In this document: positions 11,201-21,994 of the stretch, one piece after another
How the letters are laid out: each line of letters starts with the position of its first letter
Numbering within the stretch: the stretch's first letter is position 1
DNA from: Cladorrhinum sp. PSN259
Lineage: Eukaryota; Ascomycota; Sordariomycetes; Sordariales; Podosporaceae
NCBI GenBank assembly: GCA_033725935.1
Contig: MU867064.1
Span: forward strand, 744,001 to 808,000
Length of the DNA: 64,000 nucleotides
Direction: 5' to 3'
Notes under the pieces: generated by a model
Seen by the model: the letters and a program-made list of their open reading frames with translations, nothing else
Told to the model about the DNA's origin: nothing
The model's database searches: none
Position numbers and translations under genes: made by a program

Positions 11201-11755
11201 CGATTGAGCGAAAGCCACTCGCTCAACCTTCTTGCCTTTGGTCGGCCTTCGCATCAGCCGGTCAAAGGGGCTGCTGGAGTCGCCGTATGATTTGCCTTCC
11301 AGAGCCTGCAGGGCGTCGGAATCCACAAATTTCCCCGTTCGGCTCACTCTATATCCATGGTCCTGGCTCATTTGTGAAGCGATATGTTGCTTTTGCTTTT
11401 GCTGCTGTTGCTGGCGTAGAATGGACATGTCGGTGACTAGTTTGATCCCAAACTTGCCAATCTTTTCTTTCTGTCCGTGTCGAGACCTTAGTCTTTTAAT
11501 TCGCGGCGCTGACATGCGAGATGCTGCTGTTGAGGCAAGCTGCGGCAACTGCTGTGGTGGTGGCATAGATGGGCCGGCAATTGACAGAGAAATGGTCAGG
11601 TCTTCCTCGAATCCAGTCTGAGCAAGAGGATCGTCAAAAGGCGAGCCCGCAATGGGCGTCAGAACTTCTTCATCCTCCCAGTCTTCCCATTCTTCTTTCG
11701 TGGTGGTCGATATGTGGCTACCCGAGGTGGGCTGAAGCCTTCGTGGGTCGCTCAT
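8222..11755 (-). CDS. Large type II membrane protein of unknown function
   Basis: Single open frame, 1177 residues. I do not recognise an enzymatic domain. The first ~690 residues are polar, Pro/Ser-rich and probably disordered, starting with an acidic Trp-containing motif (EEWEDWEDEE). A Cys-rich patch (CFSSCGCFG, about 690-705) and basic residues precede one strong membrane segment at about 713-735 (LGIFAALLALTVLGVVLGVVL). The remaining ~440 residues lie on the other side: a Ser/Thr-rich stalk at about 832-863, several N-x-S/T sites, and a C-terminal globular-looking part ending in a CKCQY motif. Positive charge before the membrane segment suggests N-in/C-out topology. Related fungal entries are often labelled glycoprotease family protein; the sequence shows no protease motif, and I suspect that name spread from the neighbouring QRI7 (inference). 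Start chosen as the first ATG of the frame. Confidence 0.8.
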   Translation of the reverse strand: MSDPRRLQPTSGSHISTTTKEEWEDWEDEEVLTPIAGSPFDDPLAQTGFEEDLTISLSIAGPSMPPPQQLPQLASTAASRMSAPRIKRLRSRHGQKEKIGKFGIKLVTDMSILRQQQQQKQKQHIASQMSQDHGYRVSRTGKFVDSDALQALEGKSYGDSSSPFDRLMRRPTKGKKVERVAFAQSPMQTDLSPSNAPIMIGFEMPKDSDVVISPQTAVVETPVDFPFYSRKHQTPAPPSKLPVSAWSPDTEEGFSPHSQIGSALAERAYRTPAVPTMPKNDPDYNEDDFTQRSRMRNARNTATTSIYFSDEDDMGTPVTLFEEDGSPVAQRKSYKVAGSQRTTTVGSRRSRGWWDQVTSPFVPTPATPKPTYVGESLGEENKTWFGGASKNRALSPVWPNPSADWPSNSQSADRPQDWWEETDNKRALSNVTPEVIAAESSSSLGVPKPQTWKKTEDKKSAFPPVLPGPIVERPGTSHVADKSQNWWDKVDQKKAFTPVFPQPTAENPRGYQSPPKPQQQPPQIIIQDYSPIEPMQSSYSAPEPPIPRAETHSEKARILLEESRNPSTPELPPPYSPPSESKKQKVQYRAVFPPGHQLNAMYPPSPGPVPPGLSNTMTSQGAISLADVPLTPPPVSSRLPDRPAGSALPGDHFYNVSGRGIRQKAERKRRRHEKEEVMARKTTRIWSGRGCFSSCGCFGIGRAGAAGRKRRRVWLGIFAALLALTVLGVVLGVVLSRRKGGQAIIPSRFVNFTDFPPMPTGISTVIGPESDTTATCVNPPTLWSCSLPKEQADSVKPFSGSQPSFVFHIQFDNDTRQLWNIPPGQTPKPTLTSPAAVTTSAASISSSTARPTSTSNSTAPTATSSPRALSVRSGGMGFREFVRRLVGRQNGEPAGFLPIPSPPTFGEMFFLGNSTDGVVSNSKAGEPTPFYITMLQSVDDLVGPNVLNGRGIFSRQNNGGGANISNLLPTPELNSDGTGAPARLLPFPKQQPVRLYDRGLPTERYSFYTYYNKTVYVQSVDALRTGGETRPVAADQNGGSLRNEAKFIVTWLQTRYKVEIWTRKFNNTRLVGGFQGADSNNNNTQPGTFPYPITITLDTHGGGGDPKTKFAFLRGVDGRQKILLNDAKFVLNNLNTTGDLVNPAINFNPSFGGFDGGKGGCKCQYTNFVELNRRVGD

Positions 11756-13394
11756 ATTGTTCGTTTCTGATATTGAGTGTACTCTGATGTGGTATGCGGC
11801 GTGTTATGAGCGCTTCGGTGCTATCCAGGAGGAATGAACGAAGGTTTTGAGAACGTAGAATTCGAATAATTAATACAGTCTCTTAGTTGAAACGAGAGGA
11901 CGAAGAAAGACCAGCTTTCCAAAAAACAGGCATTCTTGGACTCTGCTGAAAGAAATCGGCGGAGACAAGGCAATGGCTGCGGGAAGAACAACAGAGCCTG
12001 ACAATAGGCAGACAAAGGAAATTCAACAATAGAATAAAGAAAAAGAGGAGTCACGTTCCATCTTGAAACTGGATTTTTGAAAAAGAACAGATGGAGATAC
12101 CAAGCCATGATTGAACCGCGCATGATCCGTACCTCAAGCCAGCTTAGAATTCGAGGCTTTTCCCCAGTTGCCACGGTTTGATGCCGCCTCCGCAATCTGA
12201 GTGGCTCGCCTGGCTTCCGCTGCATTTGCCCTTGTCCACAAGGAATGGCTCGTCGTCAAATGAAGAGCGTTGTATGGACAGAATGATTCCGGTGGTTTGA
12301 TGGAGCGCGAGGTATGTACGAAATAAGCGCTGAGAGAGGTTGATTGACGCTGCAGCGAACCGCCCAGCATCTTGGAATTAAACATGATTGGCTGCTTGTC
12401 GCAGGCCGCTCATAAGCGACCATCCAATCGTTTCCGCTCTGCCATGGCTGGGATAAAACCAAACTATTCCGTGTACACCCCGACCGACGAGGGGAGTCTG
12501 CGATGATGCGTTGTCAAAGGGCCGTGGCAGTTAACTCTGTCCAGAGTGAAACGCGAAAGAGCAGGCGTGGCCTGCGGTGTATCTCTAGACCTCGCTGCTT
12601 ACCTCGAATTACATGGGGACAATTCTCCCCTCAGAACTTTGTACATGCGCGCTTGAAACTGTGGGCTGCCTCTCCATCTTGAGAGGTTGACTTGGTGACA
12701 GCCCGGAGGCTCCGAAGCCCGTTGAGCATGGAGATCAAGATTGTCTTTGCTGCAAGATCATCACAAAACTCCCGATCGATACGCGCCCAAGTAGAGCGGA
12801 AATAACAGACTAGAAGGGGGGTTGGAAGGGGGACCGGAAGGGAGGCGCACTGTTGGCCGATTCAAAGTGATTGTTGTAGGAAATTCTGAACTTTGATGAG
12901 AATGCGGTGACCTCTTGATAACTTGATGCATGATGGGCATCCAATTGAATCAGATGCTGAAAGAAACGGATTCTCCTCCGCCAAGCGGGAAATGCTGTGT
13001 CCCTGAGCCAAGATCGCCAAGCCTTCAAGATCTCGCCAAGCTTTATCGCCAAGCCATCAAACTGCCGCAGAAGACGTCACTCGTCAACGATTCCACTCAA
13101 TAACATCTTCAAAATATCTTTTCGACATTGATATAAGTATCAAACACATATTTTGACACCAAGAATGCTAGTATGTACCAGGTCATTCTGATAGGCGAGC
13201 GCACAAATGGTCATGACATGCACAAAAATGCCTCACACCGTCACCACAGCACGCCCAACATTGGTCATCTAAAGATAAAAATAAAAGCGACCTGTCGATT
13301 TGCTCAACTATTCAACAGTGCTAAAATAGTTTCCGACCCGATATCGAAACATTCTCCGTCTCACGCTTGCCCATGATTTCTCTAGCTACGGTGT
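11756..13394. other. Intergenic region, about 1.6 kb
   Basis: Promoter side of the type II membrane protein gene and 3' flank of the Cys-rich peptide gene. Open frames here are under 140 codons, overlap each other and have no recognisable motif. Nothing else supported. Confidence 0.6.
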
Positions 13395-13639
13395 CTAACA
13401 GCAGATGCACTCCTCGCCGCAGCAACAACAGTCGCACTCCTCCACGAATCCACCACGGAGACCCATCTCGGGCTGTGGTTCTGCGGCCTGAGGTGATAAA
13501 GAGATATCAGTCAGTTCAACACTTTGGAGTAGGAAGGTTGCCATGTTGCTTTACTCACAGGCTGCTGGGTGACAATGGTATCCAGCGGAACCGCCTCCAT
13601 GGGCTGCTGTTCCTGGGGAGCTTCGGTAGTAGCAGGCAT
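13395..13639 (-). CDS. Small Cys-rich protein, 57 residues, one intron
   Basis: Exons 13639-13559 (27 codons) and 13487-13395 (30 codons plus TAG) around a 71 bp intron (GTGAGT...CCTCAG, branch CTGAC). The junction is phase 0. The first half is acidic and Gln/Pro-rich (MPATTEAPQEQQPMEAVP). The second half has a Met-Gly-Leu-Arg-Gly-Gly motif and ends in a dense cysteine cluster, CDCCCCGEECICC, with eight cysteines in 13 positions. There is no signal peptide and no hydrophobic segment, so it is probably cytosolic. The cysteine pattern could bind metal, as in metallothioneins, or be a palmitoylated tail; neither is shown. A TATA box and a CCCCT motif sit upstream, consistent with an inducible, stress-type gene. 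The exact GT/AG ends, intact frame and ATG support a real gene despite its size. Confidence 0.8.
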
Positions 13640-16600
13640 GTTGAGCGGTCTTGTTGTTTTCTTTGTGATTTGGAACTTGAAGTTTTTAGTGTTCGATTAA
13701 CGAAGAAGAACAAGTGCGAGGTTTCCAGGCGGTGGTTTTATAGTCGATTTTAGAAAGAGGGAGGTAACCCGAAACCGGTCAGCATGAACACCGCAAGTTC
13801 CCCTCATTATCTTTCGAATCACGAGGAAGGTCCTGCCCAATTAGCGGGTTCAGACGAACGGACGCTGTGCGAGTTTCCATTCATGGCAAAACAACCGATA
13901 ACACGCTGCACCATTGGGTCTTGAATGTATCCGGCAATCTAGAAACTCCCAGGTATTTGGAAAGGTGCCATGTAACCTGGGGAGTCTCTCCCAGCCAATA
14001 ACCACACCGCTGCTATGCAATGCATCCAAAACCCCTCCTGAGGACATCCGAACTTTGATCATCAAAGCCAGACCGGGAGAAGCCGGTCCAATTCCGGGCT
14101 CAGCAGCCAGCACAGGTCGCAATGTAGTGGACGCAAGTACATACATAGAGGTGACTCGGCAATTGAGTTTTTGGGCATCTGGTATTGGGCTTAGGGCTGA
14201 GGAACCGATCTACCGAGCCCAGCCCCATCTGCTGGACCATGAAGTACGTAACAAGCAACTGCTTATCATAGTGTAAGAACGGAGCCTATGTCGTGTTAGC
14301 GGCCGCGTGTTGCTTTACACCGTTGACAACTATGTAGAGTCCGCTGGTTTTCAACTCGCTGGCCACGAGGGTTTTCTCGCGACGTTTCTACAAAAAACGC
14401 CTCTCTTGTAACGGTGCGGGGTCTCAACCAGCTGTTGGCGTCAGCGACGCAGCCGCCAAGTAGTTGAAGTAGTTGGTGGATTTTAAATAACAGCCAGCGT
14501 ATAAGCTAAAAAGGGCATGAAAGTTTAAAAAACGAGGCAGTTCTTGAGAATTGGGCAAAAATCACATGACTCAAAGCCACGAAAGGTTGAACTACAATGT
14601 GGAACTCCAGGTTCCAATCGTCCTTTTCCATTTGAAACACACGGGACGGAAGAAAAATAACTAATAGGCCAACCTGGTTGTTGTTTGGGAATTCTTCCAG
14701 GGTTTCCCGGAATCCTCTTGAAGAAAGCGGCCCGCACTGATGATGATCGGCAGCTGCATCCGTGGCATCTGACTAGCCTTTTTGTGTCAGGGGGGTTGCG
14801 GGGTTTGCTATGTATATGCGAAAATTCAGTAACCATTTTCCATCTGGCGGAAAGACTTCTAATCATGAGGATGTTTTTCGTTGATCCAACCCTGGATGCC
14901 GACGGGAACCCTCGTAATTAAACATGACATCTGCGTTCCCACCTTCCCCATTGACCAACAGGCCTGAGACTCGAACCCCTGGATTAAGACCCCCACGAAG
15001 CAGAAAAGTTAAAAGATGGGGGAGGGGCACTCAATCCACTTGCGAAGGTGCCAAAAATCATTCGCCTTTTTTATCAGCCAGATATCAGTGGTTCTTGGTT
15101 TGCTGTTACAAGTAGTTTTTGATTAAACAGCATTTTGAATTTTCTATCCACGAAAATTCGCACACATGGAAAACATCTGGCTGCACGGCCAATAAGATTG
15201 CGTAATCTGGGCGCTTGCATATACCGTAGAGGCTTGTAGTAAAAAATAGGGGATGCAAGACATTGGAGTAGAACAAACCACCAATCAATGTCAGTTTACA
15301 TTCGCATTTGGTTTTTTACTATCGTCCCATTTTGTTGCCGCATCGCATCTTATCATTTTTGATACGAGCTCGCCGTGTTGCTGGCTACCACCAGGCTCGA
15401 CTCTCATTGGATACAGGGATGGGAATGGTACCTATGTACTCGAGGAACTGTAAGTGTACCTGCCCACCTGGAGGGCGAGGTTGCATTCAAGCATTTGAGT
15501 TGCGAGGGGCAACTTTATTCGTTGCCTTTGTACAGTACAGCGTTCAATGCTTCAGGAAGAGGAGCTTCCAAGGTCCCTAGATGTTTGTGGCAAGCAAGCT
15601 GGTGCCCATCCAACTTACCTACATAAATCAGTGCAGACGTTTCTGACGTTTAAGGGGTGCAGTTCCTAAAATGCCCGGCTAGATAAGGCAGACGCTACGT
15701 TAGCGCCTGCAGACATCTCGATGGCATCCTTTTCAGACCCAATGGCCAAGCTATTATCTCCGCGATCCGTTCTTCCGCAGGTTGCAATTGCAGAAGGAAA
15801 CAGCGAGAAGGGAACACAAGAACCCGGGCACAGATGTAAAACTCTGAATCTTTTGAAGGGATCACGCAGCTGGAAACAGGGGGTTGAGATTTGAATCAAA
15901 CGCCAAGCCCATCCCAGGAAACAGGCGGTCGAGGACCCTGCTGTTGACTTTTTGCTGCAGAATCCTTTCCAGGGGCAAAGCTGACTGCCCAAAAAAAAAG
16001 TCTTGGCTTCAACACAATTTGTCCACCTGGCACTCTGTCCATAATCCTCATCGACAGCACCTTGGTAGGCAACTTTTTGGTTTCAATAATAACTCACGGG
16101 CAACCTTCTGTCACTCCCTTTTTCAATCTTTTTCGCCGTACATACGCGACCCTCGTCCCCGTGCTCCCATCCCACGTACCAACCTAGGACCCTACCTAAA
16201 GCAGTAGTCTGCAACTTGCACTCCGCCCTGCGAATCCACCCCGCTGCTGCTGTGTCCCCGGACCAATTCCCCAATAACGCAACGTGTGGGAAATACGAGT
16301 TTCAACAGCCAGAAACGACGGTACCAGATTCAGCGCCTCCCGCTGGCACAAAGTGAATTTGCCGGTTCGGTACCTGGCCGCACAACAAGTGTATCTTCCT
16401 GTTTGGATTGCTGCATTAGTTGCAATCTCACCAAGACTGCCGACAAGCAGAGAGAAGAGAAGTTTTACGGAAGAAGGCCGTTTGGCGGAGGAATAGGAGG
16501 AAAGGGAAAAACAGAGCAGCAATTAATTATTTCTTGTTCTGGGGCAACGTTTCAATCCGCCCTCTTAAAACCGCGAAACCATCTCTGCGACGCCACTTTT

Positions 16601-16851
16601 TCCTTGAGAGAAACCAGAAGGGCACGAAAGCGCCCCCTGGTTTTGCATCCCGACACCCAACAAGCTGGCGCCCCCTCAGACAGACGGAGCGTCGTCGTCG
16701 TCGTTCAGCGACCGACCGATACGATCTCATCACCGAAGACGGTCGTCGGTATCACCTAGTCCCCTCCGATTGGACGACCGAAGGAGTCCCTCTGCGTACT
16801 TGGGCGTTCAGCCCCAACACCAGCCCCAAGGGCCGCTGTCGCCGATACCAG
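13640..16851. other. Long intergenic region, about 3.2 kb
   Basis: The left end is the promoter of the Cys-rich gene; the right end is the promoter/leader of the MNN10-like gene. Frames such as 16420-16992 (190 codons) are open but show no motif and run across a likely leader intron. No tRNA, transposon or conserved coding segment is visible in the middle. Confidence 0.55.
13736..13742 (-). promoter_or_regulatory. TATA box of the Cys-rich peptide gene
   Basis: TATAAAA on the - strand, 97 bp upstream of the ATG at 13639. A CCCCT/AGGGG stress-type motif lies about 60 bp further upstream at 13800-13804. Confidence 0.6.
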
Positions 16852-17039
16852 GTACGTGTTCTCGTTGTCTCTTGTGTTCTGTCGTCTTTTTATTTTTCCT
16901 CTGCCACTTGGCCGCGTGTTTCCCGCCGGCAGCCAGCAGCCGGTGAACCGGCAGTGGTTTTCTCTCCCATGCGTTGTCTCTTGTCTATGTAACATGATGC
17001 GAGCTTAGAACTGACCACTTGGCGACCTCTTCAATACAG
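16852..17039 (+). other. Probable 5' UTR intron of MNN10
   Basis: Donor CAG|GTACGT at 16852, acceptor AATACAG ending at 17039, and a CTGAC branch site at about 17011-17015. Removing these 188 bp places the upstream leader 17 nt before the MNN10 ATG. The upstream frame is not in phase with the ATG, so this is leader and not coding. Confidence 0.6.
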
Positions 17040-17056
17040 GCACTCCCAGTCATCCA

Positions 17057-18536
17057 ATGTCCCTTTCACGCAGCCCGTCTCCCCAACCTGGTGGCGGCTG
17101 GGCCAGCCCAGGTTTGAACATTGCTAGCGGCCGATCGAGTCCAACGACGAGGAATGGAACGTCCGTCATGTGGGAATCATCGAGGTTAAAAAAGGCTGGA
17201 GGCTCCGGGTACCCGTCGTTCTCGACGCAGGGCTCGGGCTTTTTGTCCCGACACATGCGCCGCATATCAAGCAACCTTCCCCGGTTCAATGCGACTACGG
17301 GTTACGACGAGAAGGACAAGCCCGTCAGCAGGTGGTCGGCGCAAAATGTACCTTTGCTTGGAAGGCTACGAAATATCATCGGACGCATGGGCAGGAAGAT
17401 GAAGATACGAATTCTGGTCCTGTTCACACTCCTATTGTCCATTATCATTTTCTACAACACTCGTGAGTGATCCCTTGCACAGCTTGTCTGGCATAGAAGT
17501 TAGGACTGACTCTTTTCGTGCAGCCTTGGTATATCATTGGCGAAGAACAACATGGCTTGGAGGAGGTCAAAAGTTTGTGATAATATTAGCAGCCAACATT
17601 GGGGGAGGCGTGATGGAGTGGAAAGGTGCGCGTGAGTGGGCTATCGAGAGAGACTCGGTAAGGAATAAGAAGAAGTACGTGGCGAAGTGGGGATACGATC
17701 TCGAGATTGTCGACATGAGCACCAAGAAGAGGTACGCCCACGAGTGGCGCGAGAGCTGGGAAAAGGTGGATTTCATCCGCACAGCCCTCCGAAAGTATCC
17801 CAAGGCTGAATGGTATGTTGCTTTCCCTTCTCCTTGTCTATTCATTGAGACTTAAACTAACGCCCCTTCCAGGATCTGGTGGTTGGACCTCAATACATTT
17901 ATAATGGAGCCGACCTACTCGCTGCAGGACCACATCTTCAATAATCTCGACAAGCACGTCTATCGGGACATCAACGAATACAACCCCCTCAATATCAGCC
18001 ATCCCATCAAAGATGAATACCTCGATGCAGACTCACGAAGCCCCGTGGGTGACGGCAAGGCTGGTTCGGTCAACCTGATTCTGCCTCAGGACTGCTCTGG
18101 CTTCAACCTCGGCTCTTTCTTCATTCGTAGAGGCCCCTGGACTGACAGATTGCTGGATATCTGGTGGGATCCTGTGGCATACGAGCAAAAGCACATGGAA
18201 TGGGAACACAAGGAGCAGGATGCCCTTGAGCAGCTTTACACGACTCAGCCCTGGATCCGGAAGCATACGGCATTTCTCCCGCAGCGCATGATCAACAGTT
18301 TCCCCACGGGTGCGTGCAGCGAGAATGGCAACGACACCAGAATACACTATGACCAAAAGGATCGGGATTTCTTGGTCAATATGGCCGGCTGCGAGTGGGG
18401 TCGCGATTGCTGGGGCGAGATGTACAACTTCAGGGAACTGAGCTACTATCTTAATCGCAACCCCTGGGAGCGTTTCAAGGAGGATCTTGTGGCTGTCATC
18501 TGGTTCAAGCTGACGGGCCAGAAAGTCAAGCTATAG
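17057..18536 (+). CDS. MNN10: Golgi alpha-1,6-mannosyltransferase subunit (Mnn10-like, GT34)
   Basis: Three exons, 17057-17462, 17524-17812 and 17873-18536, with introns of 61 and 60 bp, give 452 residues. The protein is type II: a Ser-rich cytosolic N-terminus, then one membrane anchor at about 115-133 (KIRILVLFTLLLSIIIFYN), then the luminal GT34 catalytic domain. Family blocks seen: GGQKFVIILAANIGGGVMEW, YAHEWRESWEKVDFIR, AEWIWWLDLNTFIMEP just after the second intron, and QDCSGFNLGSFFIRRGPW. In yeast, Mnn10 works with Mnn11 in the M-Pol II complex to extend the alpha-1,6-mannan backbone of N-glycans. Filamentous fungi make shorter galactomannan-type chains, so the product may differ. The segment usually cited as DxD reads Asp-Leu-Asn here. 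Confidence 0.92.
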
Positions 18537-20857
18537 AGAACGGGAACACGCAGACCATGATGTCCAGACGCACAGACGCACATACGACCGGTTTACAAAA
18601 TACAAGACGCCGCCTATCTTAACAACACAAACAAAGTACTATGAGCATGAAAGCAAAAAGCAACTGGTTGGGTTATAACGATGATAAAAGAGAGAGAGGG
18701 AGAGAGGGGGAGATTTATCCGCCGGCGCAGATAATAATTTTTTATACTTCATTCTTGTTTTCATTTCATTTTCTCTCTCTTCACAATTAAATGGGAATCC
18801 TTTTTTGCTCATCAGCTTGCGGTTTGAAACCATTTCGGTTCCATCTTGTTCGTGGTGATGTCTGTTAGATTGAAAGTCGTTTGATTTTAGAGGTGGGTGG
18901 ACATATAGCATTGCAAGCTTCTGGGGGGTTTGAACTTCATGTGTATATATTTCTTTTTTGAGGCGTAGTGATTTGGCTGGCAGAAATGACATGGAAAGGA
19001 AGACCGCCGGGCGTGCGGAGCTGTTGTCATCCTCGAGTTAGTTGAGGGTTTGTTGTGAAATATGAATACATCGAGCGCAAAAAAACTATCATGATCATGA
19101 AGGATGCTGATGACCTGTTCTTTGACAAACGTCTTGTGTCCCCCTTCCCGGCCGAGTGCCTGACGATGAGTATCACGGACGGAGCTTGTTGCTTGTAAAT
19201 AGGGCCGATGGAAGTCGCAGTACCGGATGTCTTGGATTTGTGTTCTTGTGTGATTTGGGCGGAGTGTACAAGAAGAGTTCGGCAGCAGATGCTCTGGAGC
19301 CTGTCGAGCCTGTTTTGTCTCGTCTCGGTGGTATTTTCTAACGGTGTTATTTCTAAGTATGGATAATTTGAGGGCCAAAATTGACTCTTAGTTTTGAAGT
19401 GCTGTGAAGGGAACGATGAGTTTAGGAAGGGATAATAGTGCAGTGGTACAGCAACATCACCGGAGAAATGTTGGTGTCCCAAGAAAGGAAATGAAGAGGT
19501 AGGATCCGGAGATAATGCAGCGACTCAAGCCTGGGAAGTGAAACACAGGATTTAGGCCTAGTTTATGCTTGATGATACTGCAGACGTCAAGGGATGCAGT
19601 GCGTCTGCATATCTCGACGGCTGGATGATGGTGTAAGTTCTTAAACGTGATTGGTCACAGCAAAGTTGGGGGCGAAAGCTTCGTCTTTGCAAGCGGCCAG
19701 GGGATCTAGGCTCGACTTCAATTGCTTATTGCTGCTTTGCTTTTCAACGTCCTGTGGAGGAAACAGTCGAAGAAATGGCACGAGTCTGATCCTCCCTTGA
19801 GCTCTTTCTCTTTCACTGTAATATTCTTAGAAAATGCCCGTCAAGGTTCACAAACAGAATGGCAGGGCACTGGCTGAGCATGGCTTGGTGTGACTAGACT
19901 CCACGAATAACGCAACGTTTCGTCCGCACAAACAGACTCAGGGTTGAGAAGACGTCGAGCGCGGTCCCTTGCGTTGTGATTCTTCTTTGATCCTGCTTCT
20001 TCCCGGGTTGGGGCCGCACAGATGGGCCAGAAATAGATTTCTTCATCGAAGAGCCGCCGGTGTTTTGTGTAGCTTTCCCAACCACCATACGCGTTGATGG
20101 TTCCCGGTGCCTAGACCTCCCTGCCAAACTGGGTTATTAGAGTCTAACTACATTCCACGGCCCGGTTCAGTGGGGGCCCTTGAGCCTGAGCTGAGCCGGA
20201 ACATAACCTCATATATCTTGATTCTCTTCAATGTAGGCAAGCGGGGGCTATACCTTGTCGCTGAGATGTGATGATGGGACAGGCTTTAGGAGCATCCCGA
20301 CTCAACGGTAGATAAGTACGTATATCTAGCATGCAGAAGTCTGCAAATATGTTGAGCTACTGGTACTTACTTGGCTAGTTGGTCCTCCCCCCTTAGAGTC
20401 CTCTCCAAGCTGGTAGATATCTGCTCACATTCTCTCGTCTGCCTATTGTGTCATTGGCGGACACCTCTTTTCTGGCTCTGTCACTATTATCTCGCTTTTG
20501 TGCTTAGAAATTTTCTTGCGGTGAATACAGTTGGTGTTATTCACAGGACTTCTATTGTTGGCTACAATTTCTCATTGGCTCAACAACCACAACAATTGTC
20601 TATTAACCGCGAAACCGTCGATATTGTCTTCTGTAGATTTAAAGACAGCTCACCTCTTCAGGGCATATCAATTCTCCTTCATCCCGTCAACACTCTCAAG
20701 TGCCAACTCACCAAAGTCGCCGAAAGTCGTCATCTACACAGATACACGCAAAGTGACTCTTTTCGCTATTCGAATTATAAGAAGCCGGTCTTCATTCAAA
20801 TCAACCGCTTCCCCCTTGGGAAAATATTCAAACACCAAGAACCACACTCGCTTAAAA
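18537..20857. other. Intergenic region, about 2.3 kb
   Basis: 3' flank of MNN10 (with a GAGAGAGGGAGA purine tract near 18690-18710) and promoter/leader of the GH16 gene. Open frames are short and without motifs. A TATATCTT element occurs near 20213, too far from the GH16 ATG to assign with confidence. Confidence 0.55.
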
Positions 20858-21994
20858 ATGGTACGGCCAAAAGGGGCTCTTCCCGTTCTTCTCCTTTCAT
20901 TTCTCAATTTTATATTTCAAGCTTCTTCCTCCTCTTCTCCTTCTTCTTCTTCGTCCTCCACTTATACCCTAGTCGACACCTTCAACTCGTCCAACTTCTT
21001 CTCTGAGTTCCACTTCTTCAGCCAGCCAGACCCAACCAACGGCTTCGTCGAGTATGTCAATGCCAGTACAGCCAACCGACAAAGCCTGGCCGGCTACAGC
21101 GAAGGCGGCATCTACCTCGGTGTAGACTACCACAACGTCACCACGACAGGCCGCAAATCTGTCCGTGTCACCTCCAACAACGCCTACACGACGGGACTCT
21201 TCATAGCAGACATAGCCCATATGCCCTCGGGGAGAACGCACGCAGAATCCTGCGGCATCTGGCCCGCTTACTGGATGTTCGGGCCCAGCTGGCCCAACTC
21301 CGGGGAGATCGACATTCTCGAAGGCGTAAACGCCCAGCGCTCAAACTCGATCACCCTCCACACCGGTCCCGGATGTAGAATGTCCAACAGGGGATCAGTG
21401 GCCGGCACGAAGCTCGTCTCGTCAAACTGCCAGGGAAACTCCGGATGCGGTCAGGAGACGCAGTCCGCAAGCAACTACGGCGCGGGATTCAACTCTCTGG
21501 GCGGAGGATACTACGTGATGGAGTGGACTCAATCCGCCATTTCCGTCTGGTTTTTCCCCAGACGAAGCAGCGAAGCCGCCCAGCTCATCAATGCTCTGAC
21601 TAATACTACCCATGGTAGTAGTACGATTAGTACGAGTGGCAGCGGTGACTCTGATGACCCATCAACGTCATCATCATCATCAGACATCGACATCACATCC
21701 TCCCTGGGCCAACCCCTGGCGACATTTGTGGGCGGTAGCAACTGCTCGATATCTGACCACTTTGCGGACCACAGCATAGTCTTCGACACGACTTTTTGCG
21801 GCGACTGGGCCGGTCAAGTCTGGCAGTCCGACTCGGCGTGCTCTGCGCTGGCTCAGACGTGCGAAGAATGGGTCGGGCAGAACCCGGAAAAGTTTGTTGG
21901 AGCGTATTGGTTGATCAACGAGATCAGGGTCTATCAGAAGGGCGGCGACAGTAACACAAAAAGGAGGAAAAGGGAGGTGGCGTTTAACGGTTAA
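20858..21994 (+). CDS. Secreted GH16 family endo-beta-glucanase (laminarinase type)
   Basis: Single exon, 378 residues from the ATG at 20858. The frame is open upstream to 20531, but this ATG starts a good signal peptide (basic residues, then LPVLLLSFLNFIFQ) and is preceded by AAAA. A short Ser-rich linker leads into the GH16 fold. The catalytic signature SGEIDILEGV places the nucleophile at Glu150, the helper Asp at 152 and the acid/base at Glu155. CGIWPAYWMFG upstream and YYVMEWTQSAISVWFFPR downstream are also typical of fungal GH16 endo-1,3(4)-beta-glucanases. A Ser/Asp-rich loop occurs at about 250-277, and several Asn-linked glycosylation sites are present. Substrate is probably beta-1,3 or mixed-linkage glucan of fungal or plant walls; which one cannot be told from sequence. 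The C-terminus has a basic patch (KRRKRE) and no GPI signal. Confidence 0.93.
   Translation: MVRPKGALPVLLLSFLNFIFQASSSSSPSSSSSSTYTLVDTFNSSNFFSEFHFFSQPDPTNGFVEYVNASTANRQSLAGYSEGGIYLGVDYHNVTTTGRKSVRVTSNNAYTTGLFIADIAHMPSGRTHAESCGIWPAYWMFGPSWPNSGEIDILEGVNAQRSNSITLHTGPGCRMSNRGSVAGTKLVSSNCQGNSGCGQETQSASNYGAGFNSLGGGYYVMEWTQSAISVWFFPRRSSEAAQLINALTNTTHGSSTISTSGSGDSDDPSTSSSSSDIDITSSLGQPLATFVGGSNCSISDHFADHSIVFDTTFCGDWAGQVWQSDSACSALAQTCEEWVGQNPEKFVGAYWLINEIRVYQKGGDSNTKRRKREVAFNG

Noticed and set aside
14955..14990. GGTTCGAGTCT on the - strand resembling a tRNA B box
   Set aside because: Flanking bases do not form a T stem, and no A box is found at the right distance.
16420..16992. 190-codon frame upstream of MNN10
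   Set aside because: Out of phase with the MNN10 ATG, runs over a likely leader intron, composition is Arg/Ser rich and unconserved-looking.
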